From NCBI GenBank assembly GCA_916048095.2, contig OU696570.1, forward strand, positions 2,352,001 through 2,416,000: a stretch of 64,000 bases of DNA, written 5' to 3'. Source of the DNA: Sacculina carcini. Lineage: Eukaryota > Arthropoda > Thecostraca > Sacculinidae. The position numbers and the translations under genes are program-made. The notes beneath the pieces were generated by a model. It worked only from the letters and a program-made list of their open reading frames with translations. It made no database searches and was not told where the DNA came from. Numbering within the stretch: position 1 is the first letter of the stretch; every line of letters begins with the position of its first letter. Positions 1 to 9,592 of this stretch are shown one piece after another.

Positions 1-449
1 ACTCGTAATTTCTTATTTGATGTCTGTTTGCGGTGATTGATTTGTGACTCACTATCTATCCCGTTTTGGTGGGTGCTTGTGTTCCACTGACTGGTTGGTT
101 GTAACAAAGTTTCAGTCGGACCAGATTTTCTCTTTCTTCATTTGCTTTGTGTTGAGTTTCCATAGATGAGCTTAGCAGTTATAATTAACATTGCGATGTG
201 CGTGTTTACATCCGAAATGCTCTGTGTAGACTAACCATATGCATGTGTTGTTCTCATTGTGTAAATGTGTTCATTGCGTTATTTGAATCGTAATATTTAT
301 TCATTCGTGTATTCTTTTTATTGTTTCCGTAATTGTATTTGTGTGTGCGGTGCTTTCATGTTTAATGTTTTGATTTTCCCAATTTCTTTGTAGTTTGCCG
401 CGCTTGTGTCCCTGGATGAGAGCTATACAAATAAATGAATGAATGAATG
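1..449 (+). mobile_element. 3' untranslated end of an L2/CR1-like non-LTR retrotransposon
   Basis: The last 70 bases resemble the end of the L2-like element at 24,540-24,612: both have a 'cgcgcttgtgt' stretch, then 'ctggatg' or 'cttggatg', then a short tandem tail. Here the tail is (AATG)n at about 430-449; the other copy ends in repeats of AATTG. Tails of short tandem units are usual for L2/CR1 elements. No coding part is visible upstream inside the window. Confidence 0.5.
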
Positions 450-454
450 TTATT

Positions 455-1060
455 CAACGGCGTTCAGCACTGTTATGGGCGTAGAAACGAGTGCGCTTGG
501 TAAATGGCTGGCTAGCGTACGCTGCTTGTGACCGCGATGAATGGCTGGTGTTCACGGCTTCTATTTTGCATCGTGGTGGTTAGCTAATCTTCATAGCTAA
601 TCTGGTATCCTCTAAATCTAAGATCCTTGAAATATTTTACTTTCTTCGGTCCACGCATCTATAATTATCTTCCTTCTCATATTACTTCACTAATTTCTTA
701 TTTACCAGAGCTGATGCATAGTAGTAAGGCCGGAGTGTTGTCGCTTGTGTATATCACAACGTTTGGTGGCCTATGTGCTAAGCTGTGTCTGTGTTATGTG
801 ACTTTTTCTGTTGTGCTATTGTGTTTTTTGTTGTGCGATTTGTGGTGTATTTTGCTTTGTGATTTCCTCTGCTTCTTTTTTATGTCATATTCTCTCTCAA
901 TCATTGGTTTGTTGGTAATATGAAATGCGTTCGGTGTCTTGGTATATTTATCGTTGCATTGTTATTCTGAGTTTTCCAGCGAACAAGGACCTGATCTGAG
1001 GGACTCTACGGCTTTCAACACTGCTCTGGGCGTTTGTACGAGTACGGGCGGTGCATATGT
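455..1060. repeat. Diverged direct duplication of about 555 bp
   Basis: A block around 455-500 (ttcaacggcgttcagcac, then gggcgta) recurs around 1,010-1,055 (ctttcaacactgctctgggc), each followed by 'acgagt'. The two lie about 555 bp apart. The region has no gene and is probably 3' sequence of the L2-like family copied twice. Confidence 0.35.
627..740 (+). pseudogene. C-terminal scrap of an L2/CR1-like reverse transcriptase ORF
   Basis: The reading frame gives FGPRIYNYLPSHIT, the conserved C-terminal block of L2/CR1-like ORF2 proteins. The element at 21.4-24.6 kb ends with the closely similar FCGPRLYNYLPSHIN. Only this tail is left. The bases that follow match nothing coding. Confidence 0.5.
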
Positions 1061-1461
1061 AGTGGCTTCAATTGATTAGTTTTTGTATATGACTACTGTT
1101 TATTCCGGCGATCACTTCATATATTTCCATGTCCTAGTACTGTCGTTTCATTTAATCTTCCTGTTATACATTGCACAGCATCACGTGTTTTGTGTCCTGT
1201 GTTGTTTCATGTGTAATGGCCTCTCGAGCAAATTTCTCTCCTCATGTCGCTTTTCATTAGTTTGTTATTTTCTTATTTCTGCTCTTATGTAATCTTTCCA
1301 GTTTCTGTGAGCACGTGTTTGCGTTTTGTGTTGTTTTCTTAATTGTCTCGTGACTTGTATTTTGTGTTGTGACTTCGTGTTATATGGTTTTTTCTTTTCT
1401 ATCTTGTGGTCTCTTGATTAGTTTTCTTTTTCAGTCTCCAGTGAGTGAGTGAATCTTGTCT

Positions 1462-1740
1462 CTATCAGATCTTGCACATAGTAGTAAGGCCATGCGTTGT
1501 CGCTTGTGTATATCACAACGTTTGACGAACCAAGTGCCAAGCTATGTGTCTGGTCTACCTCTGTGTGAATTGTGTCGTGTTCTCTTCTGGTTGTCTATTT
1601 TTGATTTAATCTTGTCTTCTCTATCAGATCTTGCACATAGTAGTAAGGCCATGCGTTGTCGCTTGTGTTTATCATAACGTTTGACGAACTAAGTGCCAAG
1701 CTATGTGTCTGGTCTACCTCTGTGTGAATTGTGTTGTGTC
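1462..1740 (+). repeat. 159-bp tandem duplication
   Basis: The block starting 'ctatcagatcttgcacatag' at 1,462 starts again at 1,621, and the second copy fades after about 1,740. A third, more diverged relative lies at about 705-795 ('gcatagtagtaaggcc'). The short frames inside are not coding. Confidence 0.75.
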
Positions 1741-2156
1741 TTGTGTTCTCTACTGCTGGTCTAGTTTTCAGTTGAAACTTTTCTTGTTCTTCTTGATGAG
1801 ATGTCTTTCTTTTCGACCCGATGCTTGATTTAGCATTTCATTCAGCATTCCTACTAAACATTTGTTTCCTATTTTGTTAGTTATTTCCTTTTGTTTCACT
1901 TTTTCCATTTTCTACATCATGGATGCCATTGTTTTTGCATGATTGCTTTTGGAGTTTTGTTGTGTGATTTTATTATTGATAAGGTTCGACGTGTGATTAT
2001 TTTTCTGTTTATCGCATGTTGAATCGGGAAAATATATTTCAACTAGGGGTTAGGCTAAAACATCAATGTGGTTCATTGGATGTCTTAGCTTAACCTATGT
2101 GTCTTTCTCTATCAATATGATCCATGATTTGATTGAAGACGGTATAAAATCTGTGA
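1741..2156. other. No gene seen; T-rich intergenic or intronic sequence
   Basis: Only T-rich sequence without recognisable coding or repeat structure. If the DMXL gene continues to the left, all of 1-4,984 is its intron 5. Confidence 0.5.
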
Positions 2157-2164
2157 TGAGTAGT

Positions 2165-2332
2165 CAGAGCCGTAGCAACCGCCCCCGTACCCCCCGGCCG
2201 GGGGGCCGAATGTTGAGGGGCCCCTTTGCTTCACGTATTATGTGATTATGTCTAATAAATGCATTCAATATTCACAATGGGGGCCCCGAGTGTTGCCCTC
2301 GGGGGGGAGCATAATTCCTCGCAACGGCTCTG
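2165..2332. mobile_element. 168-bp hAT-type MITE with 8-bp target duplication
   Basis: The terminal inverted repeats are CAGAGCCGTAGC on the left and GCAACGGCTCTG on the right. They are flanked by a perfect 8-bp duplication TGAGTAGT (2,157-2,164 and 2,333-2,340). An 8-bp duplication with a CAG start is the hAT signature. The element has no coding capacity and contains long C and G runs (about 2,182-2,225 and 2,280-2,310). Confidence 0.85.
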
Positions 2333-2340
2333 TGAGTAGT

Positions 2341-4118
2341 GCTCAGACAAGATGTTAAAGTCTTAAAGGAGCCAATGTGACTATTAGTCGGACTGTTGAG
2401 AGTGCCCTCTATATATCTATGAGAAATGAACTACTAAGCGATCTTTCCAAATTTGTGTACAATGCATTTAGCTCGTAATATAGTGTTACAAATGAACTTG
2501 TCTATAATGTTAGAAATGGAATTGTGGAATTCAAACCGAAATAAAGTATTCTCCATATAGAGTTAGAGCTGAATTGAGCGATCTACTTTCTCGCATTTTT
2601 GTACAGTACACAAGTGTTTCAAATGAAATCCAGTGTAGCATTGTTTCCATCATTCCAACAGTTAGTGCCGCGCATACAGGGACACATCAGAACTTACACA
2701 GCTCTAACGTTTTGAGTGTATGGATATATGATTTTACTGCAAAACAAAAAGCTGAGAGGAATAAACATGACATTTTTGCATCAACTCTGTTTCCCTCCAA
2801 CTAGTTTCGCACGTCTCGTCGATTAATCTGCCGATCGTTATACTCTGATATTATACTAAGATCTAAGAATCTTCGTTGTGTTATAATGTTTGTAGGAGGT
2901 TCACGGAATAAAATCTGAGCAACGTTTGTGTTTGTCAAGGCTCCGGGATGACTCCCATAGTATGAGATGAGAGTACACGCAATAAACTGGGGCTTTTTCT
3001 ACGTTCGTTACATATGTACGTTTCTACTGCAGCGAACGCAAATACGGTAGGAACACTAGCCGTGTATTATCGCCATCTCTCTTGACAAGCGAATGAATTC
3101 GGCACTGGTTGAGTTTACGCACGCGCGCTAAACTATAGGTCGTTGACCCCACCGGTCACGCGCGGTCACAATGCTCCTTGCGCCAAGCGCGTGGTGCCTA
3201 CACTACGTATGCTCAGGTTTTATACACTCCCACATCAAGGCTATGCAACAATTAATAAAAGTCAATGTACGTACAATTATGCATATAATCCAAATTGAGT
3301 TCATAAGGGCGCGAATCATATCTGCACATATCTATGTGTGCAGACTTCATAACAACAACAAATGTATTTTCTATAGCGCACACAATAATCAGAGGCGCGA
3401 AATGGTATAAAATAAATGGACGAAAGAAAATAAAATTATGTAGCTCGGCGGGGGAGTGTCACAATGGGCAGTCGAAAAAAGTCAATCTACATGGCAATAA
3501 CAACTACGATGCATGGATATGTAATCCATATAGAATATGTGAGACTTCTGCTCTGATCTGTAATGATAATCTTGCATTCGCTTTCATACTTTGCTGTTAG
3601 CACATATTGTGTATTGTGTATCTTATATTGCGTTCTTATACTGTTCTTTCTGCTAAGGTAATTATATGAATGAGAAAAACAATTCAAGTGAAATAATTAA
3701 ATTTTCAAATATAAATTTGCATGTGGAAATATAGCGAAACTCTAGATAGCGAGCAACTGGCAAGCCTACATTTATGTTACGTCACTGAGAACGTCACCAG
3801 TGACGTCACGCTGAAGGAAAGAGTATGGGATAAATTTAGACATTGTGTCTGAACCTCCAAAACAAACAGCACGCGGGAAATCGAATGTCGCTAAAGCGCA
3901 ATTATTGCCTAATGACTTCTGCTTCAAGCCTTCCGAGTGAAGCGCGGTGAAGTACTTCACTCCACCTTCAGCATTGATAATGTAACACTGTGAAGCGCTT
4001 CCTAGCGCTTCCTAGCGCTTCAGCATTGATAATGAAACACGCCCATAGAGACACAAGAACGGAAAACACACGCATGAAGCACATACACATATAAGACAGA
4101 ATTAGGAAACAATCAGAC
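2341..4118. other. No gene seen; small palindrome and short tandem repeats
   Basis: No coding frame resembles a known family, including the expected DMXL exon 6 on the minus strand. Near 3,781-3,808 a 9-bp inverted repeat (ACGTCACTG / CAGTGACGT) contains a CRE-like TGACGTCA. Around 3,990-4,020 'agcgcttcct' is tandemly repeated. Confidence 0.5.

Positions 4119-4178
<60 letters not shown>
4119..4178. repeat. (CA)n microsatellite
   Basis: About 29 uninterrupted CA units. The flank at 4,262-4,326 has 14-bp tandem repeats of the type 'atacagagaaat', then a GA run at 4,350-4,378. Confidence 0.95.
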
Positions 4179-4182
<4 letters not shown>

Positions 4183-4344
4183 AGCAGGAGACTGCGTACA
4201 CAACGGAACAAAACAAAATCGCTTCAAAACAAAATACTACTAAATAGATTACTAATATATCTCGAAATATACAGAGAAGCATACAGAGAAATATACAGAG
4301 AATCATACAGAGAAATATACAGAGAAACTGTGGTTTGATCGTGT

Positions 4345-4380
<36 letters not shown>

Positions 4381-4597
4381 TGTGTGTGTGATTGTGTTTG
4401 AGTGTGTCAACGTCTTATTGTGTCTGTGTGATCGTGTATGGTTTAATTGTGTATGGCGTGCGAAAGTGTGTGAGCGAGTGTGTGTAGTTGTTTCGGTGTG
4501 TGTGTGTGTGTGTATGCGTTTAGTGAAGTGTGCATGCCCCGCGGCGGCGAGCGATTGACCGGCTCGCCGCTGATTGGTTGTGGCGGTGGGCGTTAGG

Positions 4598-4599
<2 letters not shown>

Positions 4600-4673
<74 letters not shown>
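4600..4673. repeat. (TG)n microsatellite
   Basis: About 36 TG units without interruption. Shorter TG and CA runs lie at 4,497-4,512 and 4,917-4,949. Confidence 0.95.
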
Positions 4674-4676
<3 letters not shown>

Positions 4677-4984
4677 CCGTGTGTCACCGTGTGAGCCTGA
4701 GAGTCGTGTTCGTGGTGCGGTTGTGGCGTGACGTCTTGTAGGTGCGCTTGGGGCAGTGATGCCCACGCACGCCTGTCTGAATATATATCTTAATTATATT
4801 TCTGCTACAGAAACACACAGATAAATATACAGAGACATATACAGAGAAACACATAGAGAAACGCAGAAAGCACAGAGCAACGAAAAGAAAGACACAGAAG
4901 CTGAGAGAAACCCCCCACACACACACACACACACTCACACACACACACATAGAGAGAGACTAAGAGAGATAGACGGAAACTCAC

Positions 4985-5117
4985 TGGCGCATGAACTTGC
5001 TGGTATTTCTCCAGTGGATGCTGGTGACGGGAAGCGGGTGAGTCAGGTAGATAAAGTCGTAGCCTGCCGCCGCCGCCACAATCGCAGATTCGTCACAATC
5101 GTCGCATTTCTGACACT
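4985..5117 (-). CDS. DMXL: DMXL exon 5 (residues 267-310)
   Basis: 133 nt, phase 1 to 2, acceptor ACCAG|AGTG and a strong donor [26 protein letters not shown] and SKFM match the family block F-YL-HPR-V-GFSWRKTSKYM. An inserted Cys/Asp-rich and Ala-rich stretch precedes it. Intron 4, between exons 4 and 5, is only 348 nt. Confidence 0.9.
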
Positions 5118-8100
5118 CTGGTACACACAAACACACACACACACACACACACACATTAGTTTCGCCAGAGCACGCAAACAAGCTACAAGCCAGCATTCGA
5201 TCAACAGCAAAACGACCATGAATTATTAGCACAAACAAAAACGAGAAATAAGTAGACACAACAAAAAATAAAAACAAGCAGAAAGAAGCAGTGAAAAGTA
5301 GAAAGAAAGCAGAAAAAGAACCAGGACAAGGCGTAAAACAAACATAAACAAAAAAGCAGAAAAACGAAGCCGAAATATAAGCAGAAAAAATTGAAACAAG
5401 AGGAGAAAATGAGCAGAAAAAAAGGAGCAGAAAAGATCCGCATCAAGACAGTCGGTAAATGTCACCGTGCTGAAGAGAGCAGGCGGCGGTCGAGGACGGC
5501 GAGGTCGGCGGCGACGCCTGCTTGCCATACCACACCTTCACTGTACAATCTGCGCGACCGGCCGTGGCGAACAGAGCGCCATCTCGCGAGAACGCCATGA
5601 AATGAACCGGCTCGGCGGTGCGCACCCGCCACGTGCACCGCAACACGTATCGCCACGTGTCACTGCCGCCGCTGCTCGTGGCGGCCACGTGGTCGTCGCC
5701 ACCGACGGCGAATTGTACGTGACGGCGCGCACAACCCGCCGCTTCTGATAAAACACACACACACACACACATGCATACATGCATACACACACACACACAT
5801 ACATGAGTGGTTCAATGCGGCCTGTACTTTGGGTCTAGCAGAGCCGTGTGAGATCTGCAGAGATCGAGGACTTCTGGAAGGTCGGAGCATCTGTACAGAT
5901 CGTGTGATCTGGTGAGATCGAGGATCTGTGGAGAGTGAATTGTGAGGTCAGCTGTGACCGGGTTGGAGTCTGAGAAAAGTGCATAAAGTGAAAACACACA
6001 TAGCCCCTGAGGTAGGGGATAAAAACGCTGCCGCCGTAGCCGCTGCGTGTCGTGTGAGAGAAGCGACTAAAAACCGACCTCCTCTTCAATTTTCTGTCTT
6101 CTTAGCCAGTGGCAGCGCCAGAAGTTTTCCAATGGGCGGCTGAGGGGGAGGGGCTAAGGAAAAAGTTGAGGGGGCTTGACGAAGCATGAAGAGATACATT
6201 CGAACGCTGACTACATAATATTATAGTGAGTGACTGGGGCACACTGAATCATCGATGTTGAACCTAAATTACAGGGTTTCATTTACAGCGGTAAGAAATT
6301 TTAATGTCCATGATTATGATTTTTGGGGGGCTTATGGAGGGAATGGCATATTTTTGGGGGGTCTCCAGCCACCCCAAACCCCCCCTGGCGCCGCCACTGT
6401 AGCGCGACGTTGCCCGTATATTGACCGCCTAGCCCGGAATTACTCACTGCAATCGCAAGAGCACCACAGAGAGCGCGCGAGAGGCAGCGTACGCCGCGAG
6501 TATTCGGGGTCTCCACCCGGACGTTCCAGCTGTTACCGCACGCGACAAAAGGGCCACGAAAGGCGCGCGGGAGCGCCGCTACTAGTTGCGCTCCCGAGCA
6601 ACCGGTTTGCTCGGCAGAGAGGCCGCCTTTGATACAGAGAGTGGACCGAAGGCTGGGAGCACGAAATAGCGGACAAGGAGAGGAACGTGAGGGCCCCGAG
6701 CTGTGCAATACTATTGGTGTGGGAAACGCCAGCGTAAACCAGCACCTACTGACCGGATAGGTGGAGATGTCCCGGCAATCACTAACACTCACGAAAAAAA
6801 CGACGGTGTATTCAGAGTATGATCGCCTTCGAACACTGCGATATAGACATGCGACTGTGGGCGCTACTTATACATTCAATACACGCGATAAAATGAACAA
6901 TACACATTATCTAAGCGATTACACAAAGACATGAACTAATGCTGAGTGCTGATTATGCGGCATGAATGAGCAACAGAGAAAGCAACAACAATACACAACT
7001 ACGACAATAAATGAATGAGTAAAAACAGTGAAACGAAATAAACACTCATTGCGCTATCCCAGCGCCATCTGGTGACAGGCCTGTCGTCACCGTGCAGGCC
7101 ACCGCTACAGTGCCATATCCAAGGAAGAAAGGCAGAGAGAAGAGTGGAATAGAAAATCAGAGAGAATGCAGCAAATTTGGCATCTCCCTTGGATTGCACT
7201 TTCTATTTCTCATTGGAATTAAAATACTGGAATTAAAATACAGACACGCATACGTGGGAATTTTTTTAAGAATCAACTGCCTGACATAACAAGCGTTGAT
7301 AAAATAGCTCACTGAGAAAAACTGACACCAACATATTCCCTGCAATAATGAATATTGATTTAATGCAGGAATTGACACGTACTTATGATATAATGGCCTA
7401 AAAATGAATGCACTGCCAAACTTGGCGATGAAAAGAGAGCCAGATTAATCGAGAAATGATTGATACATGAAAAAGAGAGCAATTGAGATATTGACAATGA
7501 AAGCAGAAACACTACAAGAAGAAAAACAAAAAACGTAATAACAAATATAACAAAAAAATTGAAAGGAAAACTAAATCCAGAAGACATATATTGGAGAGTG
7601 GATTCGAAAGAAAGAGAAAGACAGAAGAAAAGTGTGGAGGGAAACAGCGGTACCTGCTGTAGCTGAACTATTACTGCTGCTATTGTTGTTGTTGTTGTTG
7701 TTGTTGCCGATGTTAGTGGTGTTGTTGTTATCACAACTGCTGCTGGTCCACATTTGCAGAAACACCCCGCCTCCCACCAGCAGCTGAGTGCCATCAATGT
7801 TCCATGCAACACTGTGCACTGCACACCTGGTGTCCACACTGCAACCCAACTGCCATCGCACGCGCAACGGCTGCATGCAACAACACACACACACACACAT
7901 GTCACATTGTGCCTTTATACACACGAATATACACACACACACATACGTATACAACCACATACATACAGAGAGAAAGAGGGAAAGAGAAAAACAGGACTAG
8001 AGAGAAATATAAAGTAACGAAAGAGAAAAGGAGCGAAATATAGATAGATAAAAAGAGGAAAAGAGAGAAAAGGAGAGAAGAGGGGAAGAGAGAGAAGAAA

Positions 8101-8661
8101 AGAGAAGGAGAGAGGAAGAGAGAGAAAAAGAGAGAAGAAAGAAGAGAGGAAGAGAGTTAAAAAAGAGAAGAAAGAAGAGAGGGAGAGAGAGAGAGATAAA
8201 GAGAGAATAAAGAAGAGAGGAAGAGAGAGAAGAAAGAAGAGAGGAAGAGAGAGAAGAAAGAAGACAGGAAAAGAGAGAAGAAAGAAGAGAGGAAGAGAGA
8301 GAAGAAGAGAGAGAGGGGGAAGAGAGAGGAATAGAGAAAGAAAAGTGGAAAGGAGAAAGAGAGGAAGAGGGAAAGAGAACTAGAGGAAGAGAGAGGAAAA
8401 GAGATAATGATAGAGCGAAAGATATCGAGACTAAGAAGCTGACAGTGTTGGTGAGTGGTGGCTCGTTGGTGGCGTGTGGTCGCGGCTCATAGACACACAC
8501 AGTGGTGGCGGCGGCGGCGGCGACGCGGCCACAGTCGCCACTGCAGTCAACACACGCCAGCTGGGCGCCATCACTGGCCGCGCCGCCAGCACACGCGATT
8601 ATTTGCGTCCGCTCGAAATGCTCGTCCAATATCACCAGATCACAACCGGTGGCGTACACCT

Positions 8662-8698
<37 letters not shown>

Positions 8699-9592
8699 GA
8701 TATAATAAACTATGCCCTAATACAGTGGTTCTTGAGCTTTTCCAGTGTTGGAGCCGCTTTCAAATAAGCAGGCAGTTCTCGCACCCACTGGATTTTTCAT
8801 AGCTCTATGAAAAAATTAAAATCTAATGACGTAATTACAAACCTATTTAAATTCATTATTCACTCATACAGCATGAACGTACTGTAATAAAAACAGTTAT
8901 TTTCAGGGAAAACATAAAGCATGAGTAAAACATATATTTTCTTTAATTTTCACAGAAATCCTCGCACCCCCGGTTAAGAACCCCTGTCCTTATAACACGG
9001 GCGTGGATCCTGCGGGCATGGGGGTATAAACACCCCCGGAAAATTGGTTTGGGGAATTCATATGCAATTATACCCCGCCCCCCCTCCTCCCTCGAGAATC
9101 CTGCTGAGTGGAGGGACCGATTTCTCGGGGGATTACGCTGGTGTTTCCGCCACCAATAATATTGCACAGCACTGGGCCTTCACGTTCCTCCTCTTGTCCG
9201 CTATCCCGTGCTCTCCTTCTCTGGTCCACACTCTCTCTCTCTCTCTCTGTTCCCAAGGCAGCTTCGCTTCTTACTGAGCAAACTCGGGAGCGCAACCAGT
9301 ACCGGTGGTTCCCGCGTACTCTACGTGGCGCTATTGTCGGGCACAGCAGCGTCCGAGTGGATACCCCGAAACTTGTGTGTGTGTGCATGTGTTTTTAGAG
9401 AGAGCACACGTATAATAAGAAGCATGCACTCATGTAAACCACAGTTGGATTTCAAATGATTGTGCGTATGTATATGTGTGTTTGTGAGTGCGTGCGTGAA
9501 CAGACCGTGAACGGAACCCCCAGCACAGTGCCGACGGCAAAACAATCGGCACTGGCGTTGCACGCGCCCGTCAGAATCTGGTGACACCGCAT
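4985..9592 (-). CDS. DMXL: DMXL / Rabconnectin-3A gene, N-terminal five coding exons (partial)
   Basis: Spliced minus-strand gene with exons 9592-9506, 8659-8444, 7870-7654, 5744-5466 and 5117-4985. The phases agree (0, 0, 1, 1, then 2 at the open end) and give about 310 residues. Exon order and sequence follow the N terminus of the DMXL family: HQILTGACN..., [10 protein letters not shown]...[12 protein letters not shown]...[24 protein letters not shown] and [10 protein letters not shown]...WRNTSKFM. These are WD40-repeat strands. DMXL proteins (yeast Rav1 relatives) are known to work with WDR7/Rabconnectin-3B in assembling the V-ATPase on endomembranes and synaptic vesicles. The full protein is normally about 3,000 residues, so most of the gene lies left of the window. 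No exon 6 is visible, so intron 5 is at least 4.98 kb. Every acceptor is preceded by a (TG)n run. The family call is firm; splice points are inferred by eye. Confidence 0.9.
5120..5155. repeat. (CA)n microsatellite at the exon 5 acceptor of DMXL
   Basis: About 16 CA units. On the coding strand they are (TG)n, immediately followed by TTTGTGTGTACCAG and the exon. Confidence 0.9.
5466..5744 (-). CDS. DMXL: DMXL exon 4 (WD40 strands, residues 174-266)
   Basis: 279 nt, phase 1 to 1, acceptor TTATCAG|AAGC and donor [19 protein letters not shown], then [20 protein letters not shown] and VKVWY, match the best conserved part of the N-terminal DMXL domain (WKCIWHC, HLMKFSPDGEFFATAGKDDC, LKVWY). The exon is GC-rich compared with its AT- and CA-rich surroundings, as expected for a real exon. 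Confidence 0.92.
5745..5806. repeat. (CA)n microsatellite at the exon 4 acceptor of DMXL
   Basis: Two CA runs separated by 'atgcatacatgcatac'. On the coding strand this is (TG)n ending six bases before the acceptor TTATCAG. Confidence 0.9.
6107..6399. mobile_element. MITE with CAGTGGC terminal inverted repeats (hAT-like), in DMXL intron 3
   Basis: The left end CAGTGGCAGCGCCAG mirrors the right end CTGGCGCCGCCACTG with one mismatch in 15. G/C runs lie next to both ends. An 8-bp duplication is not clear; only TAGC is shared next to the ends. The hAT assignment rests on the CAGTGGC end. Confidence 0.6.
6498..6735 (-). repeat. Unclassified 240-bp repeat, inverted relative to the copy at 9,133
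   Basis: Read on the minus strand it aligns end to end with 9,133-9,376 at roughly 70-75% by eye. Shared landmarks are ATTGCACAG, TCACGTTCCTC, TTGTCCGCTAT, CGGGAGCGCAAC and ACCCCGAA. I recognise no coding or terminal structure. Confidence 0.65.
7654..7870 (-). CDS. DMXL: DMXL exon 3 with polyasparagine stretch (residues 102-173)
   Basis: 217 nt, phase 0 to 1. The acceptor is GCATGCAG|CC and the donor [34 protein letters not shown] and LQMW match the family's first WD strand pair (WQKTGQF, NITWDPTGSRLLTG, LQLW). After LQMW the frame runs through a trinucleotide expansion coding a run of eight Asn among Ser residues. This low-complexity insert is not typical of vertebrate DMXL and sits in a loop between repeats. 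Confidence 0.85.
8030..8440. repeat. 400-bp purine-rich tract (GA/GAA) in DMXL intron 2
   Basis: Almost pure A and G on the plus strand, with many 'agagagaagaaagaagagagg' type units. On the coding strand it is a long polypyrimidine tract starting close to the exon 2 donor. Such tracts can form triplex (H-DNA) structures. Confidence 0.9.
8444..8659 (-). CDS. DMXL: DMXL exon 2 (residues 30-101)
   Basis: 216 nt, phase 0 at both ends. It encodes [20 protein letters not shown] and, further on, LACVDCS and TTVCVYEP, matching the second block of DMXL proteins (YASGCD-VIL...FER-QII, CVDCS, VCIFEP). The acceptor TCAG follows a (TG)16 run. The donor used here is ACT|GTCAGC, the poorest in the model. 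It was chosen because it keeps phase 0 to exon 3, so the last few residues are uncertain. Confidence 0.8.
8662..8695. repeat. (CA)n microsatellite at the exon 2 acceptor of DMXL
   Basis: About 16 CA units. On the coding strand (TG)n runs directly into CAG|GTGTAC. Confidence 0.95.
8723..8986. mobile_element. 264-bp hAT-type MITE in DMXL intron 1
   Basis: The left end CAGTGGTTCTTGAGC pairs with the right end GGTTAAGAACCCCTG. The flanks CCCTAATA (8,715-8,722) and TCCTTATA (8,987-8,994) agree at 6 of 8 positions, as an aged 8-bp target duplication would. There is no coding sequence. Confidence 0.7.
9133..9376 (+). repeat. Unclassified 240-bp repeat, partner of the copy at 6,498
   Basis: Same family as 6,498-6,735 in the opposite direction. 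It lies in DMXL intron 1, and the partner lies in intron 3. It contains a (CT)n run at about 9,230-9,248. Confidence 0.65.
9506..9592 (-). CDS. DMXL: DMXL exon 1 (residues 1-29, start codon)
   Basis: The ATG at 9592-9590 opens [20 protein letters not shown]. As I recall the family, its N terminus has the same length (29 codons to the first junction) and the same HQ-LTGA-N and VPFT/IPFT landmarks. The donor after TTCACG is GTCTGT, a weak but acceptable GT. The start of intron 1 in the sense strand is CA-rich. Confidence 0.85.

Noticed and set aside
1-4984. DMXL exon 6 on the minus strand
   Set aside because: I looked for the expected block after SKFM (a Cys-rich WD strand ending in RLW) and found nothing; the long minus-strand frames here are translations of CA repeats and low-complexity sequence.
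5014-5229. Plus-strand frames over DMXL exons 4 and 5 (Arg-rich)
   Set aside because: They are antisense shadows of GC-rich exons; the minus-strand reading matches a known family.
8100-8440. Ser/Leu-rich minus-strand reading frame extending exon 2
   Set aside because: It is a translation of the purine tract (intron 2), with no similarity to DMXL.
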